A stretch of 64,000 nt of DNA from Dryomyza anilis (Eukaryota; Arthropoda; Insecta; Diptera; Dryomyzidae). Shown piece by piece: positions 51,701 through 63,700 of this stretch (position 1 is its first letter; the number at the start of each line of letters is the position of its first letter). The stretch covers positions 128,291,593 to 128,355,592 of the forward strand of contig OX638130.1 in assembly GCA_951804985.1 (NCBI GenBank), given 5' to 3'. A model generated the notes under the pieces. The model was not told the origin of the DNA and did no database searches. It worked only from the letters and a program-made list of their open reading frames with translations. A program made the translations under genes and the position numbers.

Positions 51701-54700
51701 ATATTTGATAATCTACCCTACACTTACCGCAAACTTTCATTTATCTGTGTTTGTGTCGTAAATATACTCCAGATAAACTACATACGTTTCGTTTCGCGAA
51801 ACTGCCGATCCGATCGGCTGCCGTTTATTTCTAACTATGGCACTCAACAGGCAGACTTTCATACTACCTTCACATTTGTCTGCCAGAAACTTTTCTACCT
51901 GTTGCCCTCCTATTATCTGCCATTAATTGCGGTTAATTAATAAAACTAGAAAATTCATAATTTTCATTATTAGTTTGAGTTATATTCGAGATTTTTTTTT
52001 TGATAAGGAATAAAACAGTCAATCCAATTTAAGGTTTTTTAAAGAATATATTTAGCAGGATCAAAAATATTTTTCGAAAAATTTAAAGCAGCATTAGGAG
52101 TTTGTACCAAAAATTTGTCTACTTTTTTTCTGTTCCGAAATATGTTTTTCCTTTTTTCCTTCATGAAATAAGGGACCAATTAATTTAAAAATAAAAATAT
52201 TTTTGATAATCGGTGTGTATTTTCCATTATATTACCACATTTCATATTTTGGGCATTCTTTTAAAATTAAATAAAACCTCATTTTTAGGGGTTTACATCA
52301 TCTCAATGGAGCTTGTTTTATTTTCAAAAATGGATATCTATTTACGAAATAAAGCTCCACTTTTGGGTAGTTATTTCGGTTTTTAGTTCGGGAATTTATT
52401 TCCTGGGGCCTTATTGCATAGAAAGCATATGATTTCCAGCAAAGCAAATGACATTTTAACGATATCGAAATGATTTGGTTGATAGGCTAAAATTTTAATT
52501 TTAAATTATCTATAACTATAGGAAAATGATAGGGATTTTAATAAAAATTATATATAACGCTATTACTTTCGTTATAGAAATTAAGTTCAAATCGAAAAAG
52601 TCATGATGTTCGATAAAAAAATTTTACTTATTCAGTAAATTTTGGTTTTTGACAAAAATTTTACAAAAACTTTAATATCAAAACTTTCTGGCGCACAATC
52701 ACTGCTAATTTAAAGTCAACTTTAAAAATGTGATCTGCGATTATGCGCCATAGAGTTTATCATCGAAATGTTATCATTATTTTGAGAAATTCCAAAATTA
52801 TCGTCAAATAATTTGCAAAATTGTAACATTTAATTCTCAATAAAATTAGCTTGACTTAAAACTTTATCGAATTAAATAAAGTTTAACAAATTAACACATT
52901 TCAAATACAATTCCATCAACGCCTGCTCGCTTAAATGACGTCTAATGGAAACTTTTGGCCGACAGCACTTCCTGGATTTTAACGTTATTAATAATGTTCT
53001 CACTTATTAAAGTTTTTATTAATTTAAGCGTAATAAAAACAAATTAAAACGTAAAATAACTTTAAATTTGCCTGCTGCAAATGGCGAATAATAAAATATG
53101 CTGCAAAAAATAAAATTAAAAAAAAAACTTCTCGACTCGACTCTCGATTTTCGTTGCCATGAACCATAAAGTAAATGACTTTTAACTCTGTTAACAAGAG
53201 CCTATCGCGCCACGCTACACTGCACAGGACAGCACAGCACCGCCGCTTACCACCAGCGCACCACCCAAAAGCAATTTGCTCCACTGTGCGGTGCTGTGTT
53301 GAGTTCGTGGCTGTTGCTGAAATTAATGAAATATCATAAATATAAAAAATAGGCTGATATCAACGTTATGGCCGGACATTCGCCGCCTAACAGAGTGGCG
53401 TGGTTTGTAGTTGATTCATATTTTCTTTTTTTTTTTGTTTTTTTTTTACTGTGTAACAGCGCGCAAAAATGATGATGAACAGGAAGTGCATGAAAATGTA
53501 ATGAATTGCGAGTTTGTTACATTTTTTATTATTATTCTTTTGAGATATCGTTACTTTATATGCTGGCTACAATTTTTTTAAATTAATTCATCTCAAATGC
53601 AAGAATGCAAAGAAAGCTAATGAGTATTTGGCTCGAAAAGAAAGAAAAAAAAAAAATAGATGAAATATTTCTTTAGCATAAAAACATAGTCAGGCACATA
53701 TTAATCTTCGATATGAATGAATCGCCGTCATCAAAAGCCGCAACGTTTTCCATCGCGAAGCAGCAGTCGCAGCCCCCGTCATGAAATTGAAAAATGACCG
53801 CGTAATTGGTGGCGCTGCGTAGCGCCTACAAACAACACTTGAACCTTAATGAAAGTTTTTGCACAAGCAAATTATTTTACATTATATACTTGAGGCAATA
53901 GCCTTGAATGAAAACGCGAGTTCATGAAAAATTCTGGAACAAAAATGCGAATAATGAAGTGATTAATGAGCAATTTTTGCCGACCAGACGCAGGACAAAA
54001 GTATCAGAAAAAAAAAACAAATTTAATTCCTTAAGTTTTTCCTGGTTATTGGCATTTTCAGGGTGTACAATATTTTGCTTGAAATTTTAAATATTTTTAA
54101 AATTTTTGTTATATTTGTTTTGTGAAATATTTAAAAAGTGTTTTAAGTTTAACATATTTTTGATGTCTAGCATCTGAATGAAATCCTTTCAACCCCACTC
54201 AACAGAATTCGGCAATTAACTGCAGATTCCACCACTTTGATTACAAATATAACATGCACAGCTCAAATGGTGAGAGAGCTCGACCTAAGTTTGTCAGGAA
54301 TTTTGAATTTTCAAAATTTTCCGCATTTTCTAAGATGTGTGAATTTTGAATCAAATGCTTTATGTGTGAATATCATTTGCTATATTCGAAAATATAAAAT
54401 TTTAAGTTATTAGGTATTAATAAAAATGTTGAATTATCCATCTACATTGAAAATTCTAAAATAAAGTAAAAGGTTTAGTTTGAAAATTTGCACATGACAC
54501 TTTCAAATAATGTAAATTTGTATTTCTATAAAAAAAAAAATCCAAAATGTGTTGGTAGAAGGTTAATCTATATATATAAAACTCTTGGTCCGTCTGTCAG
54601 TCTGTCTGTTTGTTCAAGCATCACGTCTAAACCGCTGAACCGATTTAACTGAAATTTTGCAACAGGATACTATGGAGTCCGGAGGGTGTCATAGGCTATA

Positions 54701-57700
54701 TATGGGCGGGATTGTACAAAGGGGCGTGGCACCTCTCATACAACCTAAACTTTTAAAACGACATACCTCAGCACATACACAATATAAAAAGATGAAACAA
54801 AAAAACTAAAATTCACCACACTAAAACTCACCACACTAAAATTCACCATACCAAAATTCACTACACTAAGACTCACCACACTAAAATTCACCACACTAAA
54901 ACATACCACACTAAAACTCACCACACTAAAATTCACTATACCAAAATTCACCATACTAAAATTCACCATACCAAAATTCACCACACTAAAACTCAACACA
55001 CTAAAACTCACCAAACTAAAACGCACCACACTAAAACTCACCACACTAAAACTAACCACACTAAAACTCACCACACTAAAATTCACTACTCTAAAACTCA
55101 CCACACTAAAATTCACCACACTAAGATTCACAACACTAAAACTCACCACACTAAGATTCACCACACTAAGATTCACTACACTAACTCACTACACTGCTGG
55201 ACTTGACCCTTTTTTGCCCCAAAATATTGTAACAAAATTTTGTTTCATACAGAAATAGCATTTTATTGTATTAAAATGTATATTAAAATTCTGGGTTTGA
55301 ACCTTAAGATGCATAACTTTGTCATTCTCATACCAATGATATTTGCGTATTTTAGAAAGTGGGCAAATCACATATTCATCATAGTTAACTATTTCTTTTT
55401 CAACGGGAAAACATTTTGCACTTTATTTTTATTGGTTGACACTGATAAATTTATAAAATTCAACATTGATAGAATACTTTTGTAAAAGGTATAGTGATTT
55501 CATTAGTTTTTAATTCGGATATATTGCGTAATTTACCTTTTAAATCGTGGTATCTCAGTGTATATACTTATGATATGGGTGATCTTGGTACCAAACGACG
55601 ATCAATATAAAAAGATATCATATGTCATCAAAAACTCAATTTTGAAAAAAAGTGAACTTGACCCTTTTTTGCATCAAACACTTCAAATTCTTCTTCGAGG
55701 TTTTTTTCCGAACAAAATTTTTACCGATACAATTATTCCCAGTAACTATTCCATACAAAAAAAAAAAAAAAAAATCAAATTGATCAATAGCACAAAACTT
55801 CAATTTTGAACGTATTTTGATTTTTCCATGTGACCTGAAGAGAATTATCATAGAGACGAATGATATGGGAATGAATTTTTATGAGAACTTTTTTTGGATA
55901 AAAATTATCTAGAGGAACAAATGGTACAGAAATAGTGGTTTTAAAGATTAACTTGTTATGAAATAAATTGTTTTGAGGATGTATTTAATTAAAAGATTTG
56001 TCTAGGAAGTATTGTCTAAAATAGGAATTATCTTTACGACAAATCGAAACAATTGTCCGTGGAAGAATTATCTCAGATAAAGGTCCAATGAAGAATTGCA
56101 TGTCAGGGAATAATTAGCAGGGAAGAAGTTGGTGGTTCCCTAACGAATATTTAATGCGTGTATTAGATACTCGCGCAATATAGTTTTTTTAAGAATAATT
56201 AGATTAATATGAAAAAGTAGATGTATTGTTAACTTATTTTGATACTTTTTTGTTTTAAGGATGGATTTAATTGGAAGAACTGTTAGGGAAGAATTGTCTA
56301 AAATTGAAATTGTCTTTTCGACGAAATGAAAGATCTGTCAGTTAAGGAATTTTCGCAGATAAAGGTCCTAATCAGTTATCAGGGAATAATTATCAGGGTA
56401 GAATTTCAGAGGGAAGTTTGTCAGAAAAGATTTGTCAGGGAAGAAGTTGGTGGTTCCATTAATTGATATTTTAAGCATGTACTAGATATTCTTGGTATAT
56501 ACTTAGCATTATATAAAAAAAGGTATATTAATAATTTATTTTGTGATTTAATACATTTTTGTGAAATATTAAATTCAAATTGCATTTTAGCCATTCTTTT
56601 TATATTCTCCCCGTCTCGAAACAAACTCTTTTAGAAAAAATTTCATAAAATACTACGTTGAACTTGTCACTGTTCTAACTAATCTATATGACTGGGGTGG
56701 CTGATGTTGATCTGCTTCTAAATTGAAATCCCTTACTATCGAATTAAGTATTTAAAATACAAGCCTCAAATCCACTTCCACACTCGAGCAGCACGAACAA
56801 TGCCGACCTCACCGTCACACTAACACAAAGTGAGTGAGTGAAAGAGAGAGAGAGACGCACACTCACATACAATAACTTCCAACACTTACATCCTTTCGCT
56901 TAATCCTTTTTCAAACAATTTCACACCATTCTTTGCCATATTGTAGTCGTGTTTTTGCGTGAGTCCTGCGCTTCGGTTGGATTTGCATTTGTTGTAGTCT
57001 ATTCGACAATTTTTTGTCATCCCCCACCCCACCAACAAACAGAGCTTTTAATTTTTGCGCTACTACGGTTTTTTTCTGCTACACTTTTTTTCCGACTATT
57101 TTTACACTTTTGCCATTTGACTTGTTTTTTTTGCTACATTTTAATACAATTTTTTAATACTATTTTTTCTGTTTCTTTTTTTTCGATTTCTGTTTCGGTT
57201 TCGATCGTCGTGCAGTTGCGCCTCCTGCCATTCATCTTGTGCCACATGCAACGGTTCATCAGAGTCACAATGCATAACATGCCGTTCCGGTCGCTTTGCC
57301 TACGACGGCAAATGCTTAAATAGCTGCCCGGATGGTTTCTATGCCGATAAAAAACGACAGGAATGTGTGGCTTGTCCGACTGGTTGCGCAACATGTAGCA
57401 ATAATGGATTCTGCCTCACTTGCCGCGCCAACTGGACGAAGAACAAAAAAGGTCGCTGCATTATCACCGGAAGCGAGAACTGCGACGAATGTGAGTAGTA
57501 TTTGCTGCAATGCAATCCTATCCGATGCAATGCAACGTGAGTCAGTTGAAAATCAAATGAATTCGAATTGAAATGAAATGTATTCGAATTTCAAGTGAAG
57601 TGGAACGAAATTAAAATTAAATTAAATGTTTTTTTAGGGGGTTTTTTAGGGGTTTAGAGTGCCAAAAAAAGGAGTTTTTAGTTTTTTAAAATTTAATTTA

Positions 57701-60700
57701 AAGACTTTTGATATAGCATTTTTCATATGACGGTTAACCTCTAAAAATGCTCTATTGGATGATAAAATCGATGTGGAGAATTTTTAGCGAAATCCGAATA
57801 TGAGAAATGAACCCGTCGTGAATTTGATCAATACAATTTATTTTTAATTTAGTCATCGTCGATACGACCTTTAATTGAATTGATAAAATATTTAATCATA
57901 TTAATTAATAAATTAACAGAAAATACACAAAAAGTTACATCAATATAATTAAAATATTTGCTGAAACGACTATGGAATTAATTGTATTGATTTAATATTT
58001 AATCATCTTAATTAATAAATTAACAGAAAAAACGATATGTTACATCAATACAATTAAATAATTTGTTGAAATGACTATTGAATTAATTGCATTAACAATC
58101 GCCGCTACTGAGCACACGATGTGAGTTTGCAGAAAATAATGTCATTATTTTCAAAAAATAAATTTCTAAATTTTTAATTAGTTTTTGTATTCATTTTTTC
58201 TACAGTAAAAGTTGCAATAATTCTTGAATATACTTGTAACTCTGATTTCTAAAACCACGTCAGTTTTATCATATTGAATCTAGAATTTAAGAAATTGATA
58301 TTGAGATATAGTTTTTACTTTTTTCGAAAATTGGTATATATCTCAAAAACTAGAGACAATTTGAAGAAACTGACGCCATATTCGAAATCAATGTTACACA
58401 CATATTCAAAAAAATTTGCAAATTTTACTGTTCAAAAATAAAGGTAAAAGAAAATATATTTTTAAATATGATGCATTAAAATACCACCTTGAGATTTGGC
58501 ATGAACATTTATATTAAATCAGTCAAAATATACGATTTATTTTAGAATTTTAAAAAGAGTCCTTTTTAAGTTCCAGAATGCTGACCACGGGCCACATGTG
58601 CAAATTTGGAAGTTACAACTTAATTCTTCTAAAAGCTTGTTGTATTAGCTTGAAAAAGATCTCTCAACAGAGTTTCTAGCATTTCTAGTTCAAGAGATAT
58701 TCCAATATGTACAATCAAACAAATGTGATTTTTGGATCATTTTTTGTAACTTTGAACCACTGCATCTCTGGAAGCAGTGGTGGAAAAAAATAAAATAAAT
58801 GGTCAATGGGCATGTCTTGATACCATTTATCAGTTGCTCAAATTTTATTTAATTCGAAGAAGGTGAGTTCCAACCACTTTTCGATTTCGCGTGGAATGGC
58901 CCGCATACAATAATTGCATGATTGTGTATATCATAGTATTTTGTCTGTCAATCTATTGCCTTTCTTTTATTACCACAACCATTAACTATTCCAATTACAA
59001 TAAAGAATAACAATATGATCAAAGTATTTACTGTAGGTACAAATATCAAAATAGTTGTGATTTATTGTATATCGTTGAGCTAATCAACTAGGTAATCATA
59101 ACATACTTTCTGCAAGTATATAAACAATCATGACCTAAGCATATTTTTATTTCTGATCTATAAACTATGCCACAGACCTATTTTATACTTGATATGAAAC
59201 CAAATATGAAGTAAATGTTACAAAAACTCATAGTTTAGACTACATAATTCTTTGAATACTGCTGCCAGCAACACTGAACAATACTTGAATATTGTTGTTG
59301 CATTTGTGAGCAGTACAATAGCATTGCACTAACAGAGCAACAGCTGTCGCCGACATTGCCATTTGACGCCATTAAGGTCGTCCGGCGCGTCAGGCGAAGG
59401 CGCTGAACTATCACTCAATGTTGACGCTGAATGTCCTTGGCATCCTGTCTACTTTCGAATGCATGCATGATACAAATGCTGCTAGCAGAAGTAGCAACAA
59501 CATCAGCAGCAACGTGCGAGCAACATGCAATTTGCATAGGTTCTTCTCATATGAATGACGAATGGCAACCGGATGCAGCACCAAAATAACATGCATTCAA
59601 AATGAGTTGCACGCCAAAGAGTCCGGGCATAATTAAAATACGTAAAATTTTGCGATTTATCGTGTCGTGTTGCCGCTTCCAATGTAATTACAGTGCAGCA
59701 ACAGAAGAGGACAATGACAGCAACATACATCAATCCATACATACATCCTTTCTGTATGTCTGTCTGTCAGTTGGGCATTGTGTATTTAAAGAATTTCTGT
59801 ATTCGAGTCATTCTGCAGATTTTATTATTCAGTCAGAGGTAGGCGTTGCATATTTGATGGATCTTTTGAAGGATTTACGCATTAATTGGCGTTGTTAACA
59901 GCGCTATTTTGAGGATGTCATTTGTAGGATAATTGCGAATTTATTTGTCATTTTCTCTGACAGTTTTCAATTTAAAATTTCATTCAATAGATTAATATGA
60001 TTTTCCCACAAAACTTTGGCGATCATTTTTCTATTCAATCAATTTTCTATTTTCAATGTTATATTTTTTGCAGATAAAAATCAGAATACTTTATAAATAA
60101 ATTGTGTAATCTTTAGAATGTTTGCCAAAAAAAATATATTATTAAACAAATAAATATTTTCAATATATCGTCACTATCATTCCAAAGGGACGAATGTGTA
60201 ATTTTGGACACATGCGTTTTTTAAACATTTTTGAAATATACGGTGCCAAAATCGTGTGTGGTATTGTTGAATATGTCTAGTCACAAAAGACAAAAAAAAG
60301 GGCGAATTCAAAAAATTGAAATGTTGTCATGCCAAAAGGGCGAATTTTTTGGTTTTTTTGTCATTACTTTTTATTGGCATAAAATAAAATAGTGGTGTAA
60401 AGGCATTAATTGTTTATTTTTAAAGCAGCTATCGATCATCATCATTATTTTAAAATATTTTTTGAATTTTTATCATTTGCAAGAAAAATGTTTGGCAAAT
60501 TATTTTTAAATAATGATGCCAATCGATAGGTGCTTTGAAAACAAACAATAAATTCACTTACATTACTATTTTATTTTTCACCAATAAAGAGTTGTAGCAA
60601 AAAAACTAAAAGATTCGCCCTCTTGGCATGGCAAGATCTTTCATTTTTCAAATTTCTTCGCTTTTTTACTATAAATATTTATTAGTGCAATAGTGATGTA

Positions 60701-63700
60701 AAAGCATTAATTATGTGTTTTTGAAGCACATATAGATTGGCATCATTATTTAAAAATATTTTGTCAAACATTTTTCGTTAATTTAGGTCTATAAATGATA
60801 TTTTTCGCAATATCTTTAAGATATATTTTTTTACCTTTCATGGACCTGATGTAGTTGAGACAATGTAAAAATACCAAAGATCAGAAATAACTATTATTTG
60901 GTTTTTCACTGAGAGATATTATTTTTCCAAAAATATAAAGGTATTTGGTTGAGAGATAATTTTTATTTAAAAATAAAGGGATTTGATTGAGAGAAACTTT
61001 TTATAAAAAATATGTCTTTGATTGATAGTTATATGAAAACCTTTATTTTAAAGGTCTTTGGTTAATGATTGTTTGTAGACAGAAAATTCAATTGTACTCA
61101 TTTATTGGGGAATTTTTCTGTTGTTGCACACATTGATTTGAAAAACATAAAAATTCAATTCATTCAAATTAAATAACCTTTCAGATTGGCAAAAAGTCTT
61201 GAAGATGTCGGCTCTCTTTCCAAAGAGTAAATCGAAATCTCACATAAAAATTTGTTGTTGGTAACATTTTTTTCGATATTTTTCAAACATGATGAATGAT
61301 GTCCAATGCGCTGTTTTTTTTAACAAAGTTTTTTTTTCGAAATTTTTCGAACATTTTTGTAAATTTAAGTTTTAGAAAATGTTGATTTCACCATAGAGTT
61401 GTTTTTTTTTAACAATTTTTTTCAAAAATGTTTGTATTTGTCGAATAAATTTTTCGAAAATTTTCGATTTTGAGTCGACCAAATATTTTATAACATTTTT
61501 TTTTTTGTAATAAAAAATGTTTAATTTTTGCTTTTAGGATTTTATTTCCATATATAGAGATATATTTTATTAACATTTATATCTCTCGCTGTTCAACCGC
61601 AACCGAAATTATTCAAAAATTAATTATACAGTGTGATATATTTCTTGAAACATTAACATGTTGTGGTCATATTAATAAAAATCGACTTTGTCTTAAAATT
61701 TGAGTAAATGCTTTTAATTGTCAAAATTGTCCACATTTTCTAAAATTTCTATGTAGAAGCATTTGCTATGTTCGAAAATTTAAAATTTGAAATTGGTAGG
61801 TATTAATAAAAACATCGAAATGACCTTATACTTTGATAATTCTGAAATAAAAAAAAGATTTACTTTGAAAAAATACGTTTTTTTATTAATACTTATGACC
61901 CATAATTCAAGATGTTCCAACTTCTAATCGAAATCGTGTTATAATTTCAATACGATCGTGATTGATTTTCGCAGTCCAGAATTTGATTTTCAACTGCCTC
62001 TTTCTGTATTTCGAAAAAAAAAGAAATTAAATGAAAGTGACGTACTTGAAAAAAAAATGCCTACATTTTAAAAGTCAAGTAACATAAAATTCAAATTCGT
62101 ATGACGAAATACTGACGTCAAATTTTCAGTTCGTCGTTCGTTTCAAATTACAGAAAGTGGGTACAATTTAAAGAAAGCCAATGTATATAAATTTAATTCA
62201 ATAAGTTCTAGTTCTATTGTATGAACTGAATATCGTTTGAAAGTAAATTCGTATTCAGTTTTTTCATATTTATCCATTAATCAATTTATTTGCCCCTCCA
62301 CAGCCGAGTACTACGACAACAACCATTGTCACCCCTGCCATTCGACCTGCGAAACATGCGATGGCGCCACCGAGTCCAACTGTCTCTCCTGCCCGCAGAG
62401 CCTGCTGCTGCAGTCGAGCCACTGCCTCAGCAGCTGTGACGACGGTTTCTACATGGAGGCCGGCATCTGCGCCAAGTGTCTGCACACGTGCACGCAGTGC
62501 GTGAGCCGCATGAATTGCACCGCCTGCGCAAAGGGGCTGCAACTGCAGAGCGGCGAGTGTCGCACCACATGTGCCGACGGGTAAATATGCCTCTTATTAT
62601 GCTACACCATTCAATAGCAGTTATCAAATTAAATTTGAAACATTTTTTAACCATTTTTTATAACTGTTTGCATCTTTTCTTCTCCTTGCAGCTACTACAG
62701 CGACCGCGGCACCTGTGCCAAATGTTATCTCAGCTGTCACACTTGCAGCGGTCCACGTCGCGACCAGTGCGTCCAGTGTCCCAATGGCTGGCAGCTCGCA
62801 GGCGGCGAATGCCATCCCGAGTGTCCGGAGGGTTTCTACAAGTCGGAGTTCGGCTGTCAGAAGTGTCATCATTATTGCAAAACTTGTAACGGTAAGTTTT
62901 ATCGATGTTTCGTGTTGTTGCAAAGTTTGGTGTTGCGTTCTTTTTTACTTTTTAACTTTTCTTATCACAGCACAAAGTGTTAAAGTTTTCTAGATGTTGA
63001 AAAGTACAAAATACCGTTTTAAAAATATTTATATTCATGTTTTTTTTGTAGTTTTTATCGATAGTCACTATTTTTCCAATTAAATACGTAAAACCTAATA
63101 GATTCGTATTTCAAATAGTAACTCAAATATACAATTTCCATACGAAAACTTTTGCATTTCGTAGAAAAGCATCTTAACCATCAAAAAATTCAACAGGAAC
63201 AAAAAAAAATAGTAAAGTCACTGTTTTCCTATTCTGAGACCTACGACTAAATAGATTCGAGGTTAAGTCAGAAGGGAAATAATCGATTTTGATACGCATT
63301 TCATTAGAAAAAAATTAGAAATTTAATAACCCCCAGAAAAAAATCAATTCGTGGAGATTAAACCATGCCGAATAGTCAACCGGATAGTTTCCTCATTTGA
63401 GACATAAAACTAAATGGATTCGAAGTTTAGTAGGAACTTTCAATTTTTGATTTTTATACCATTTCGTAGACAAATAACCTAAACATTTAAAAATGAAAAA
63501 TCAAAAAAAAAATATATATTTCTCAAAAATAGTTATTTTACCATAAGAATTATAACCCAATATCGTATGTTAAATTATGAAAATTTTTCCATGTAGTAAG
63601 TTCGAAAACGAGAAAACAAAAAGTATTCATTAAGGTAGTGACAAATAGGACCACTAATTGCAATTTTCAAAGCTTTTTTCATTAGCACCATACATAGTAC

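Larger units (their letters stand above)
40714..57215 (+). other. Fur2 intron 8 (16.5 kb, longest)
   Basis: 40730-41270 is plain, moderately GC sequence. Then follow an R1 cluster (41370-42265), an R2 fragment and T/A runs (43745-44420), GAATTGTCTGGG-type degenerate repeats (44440-44760), a triplet-rich stretch (45000-45700), a ~60-bp degenerate array (45880-46800), GC-moderate stretches (47600-49400), R1 with nested MITE F (50020-51775), AT-rich DNA (51960-52920), a GC-rich patch (53130-53330), a Helitron-like fragment with minisatellite (54566-55195), and a ~280-bp direct duplication (55970-56520). A GAGAGA run lies near 56840. No gene is recognised. Confidence 0.82.
57491..62303 (+). other. 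Fur2 intron 9 (4.8 kb)
   Basis: It holds a ~108-bp tandem dimer (57870-58085), a stretch at 58440-58910 ending in CGTGGAATGGCCC that resembles a remnant near 7185, a GC-moderate patch (59260-59770), a MITE F copy (60165-60780), a ~54-bp degenerate repeat (60895-61070) and MITE C copy 2. No gene is supported. Confidence 0.82.

Noticed and set aside
54745..55176. Minus-strand 143-residue ORF with repeating S-V-V units
   Set aside because: It is the translation of the 15-bp minisatellite; the five-residue period follows exactly from the DNA unit.
13799..57215. Recursive (ratchet) splice sites in the two introns longer than 15 kb
   Set aside because: I looked for pyrimidine-rich CAG followed by GTAAG or GTGAG. 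The few AG|GT candidates (for example near 41437 and 45731) lack a good pyrimidine tract or lie in repeats.
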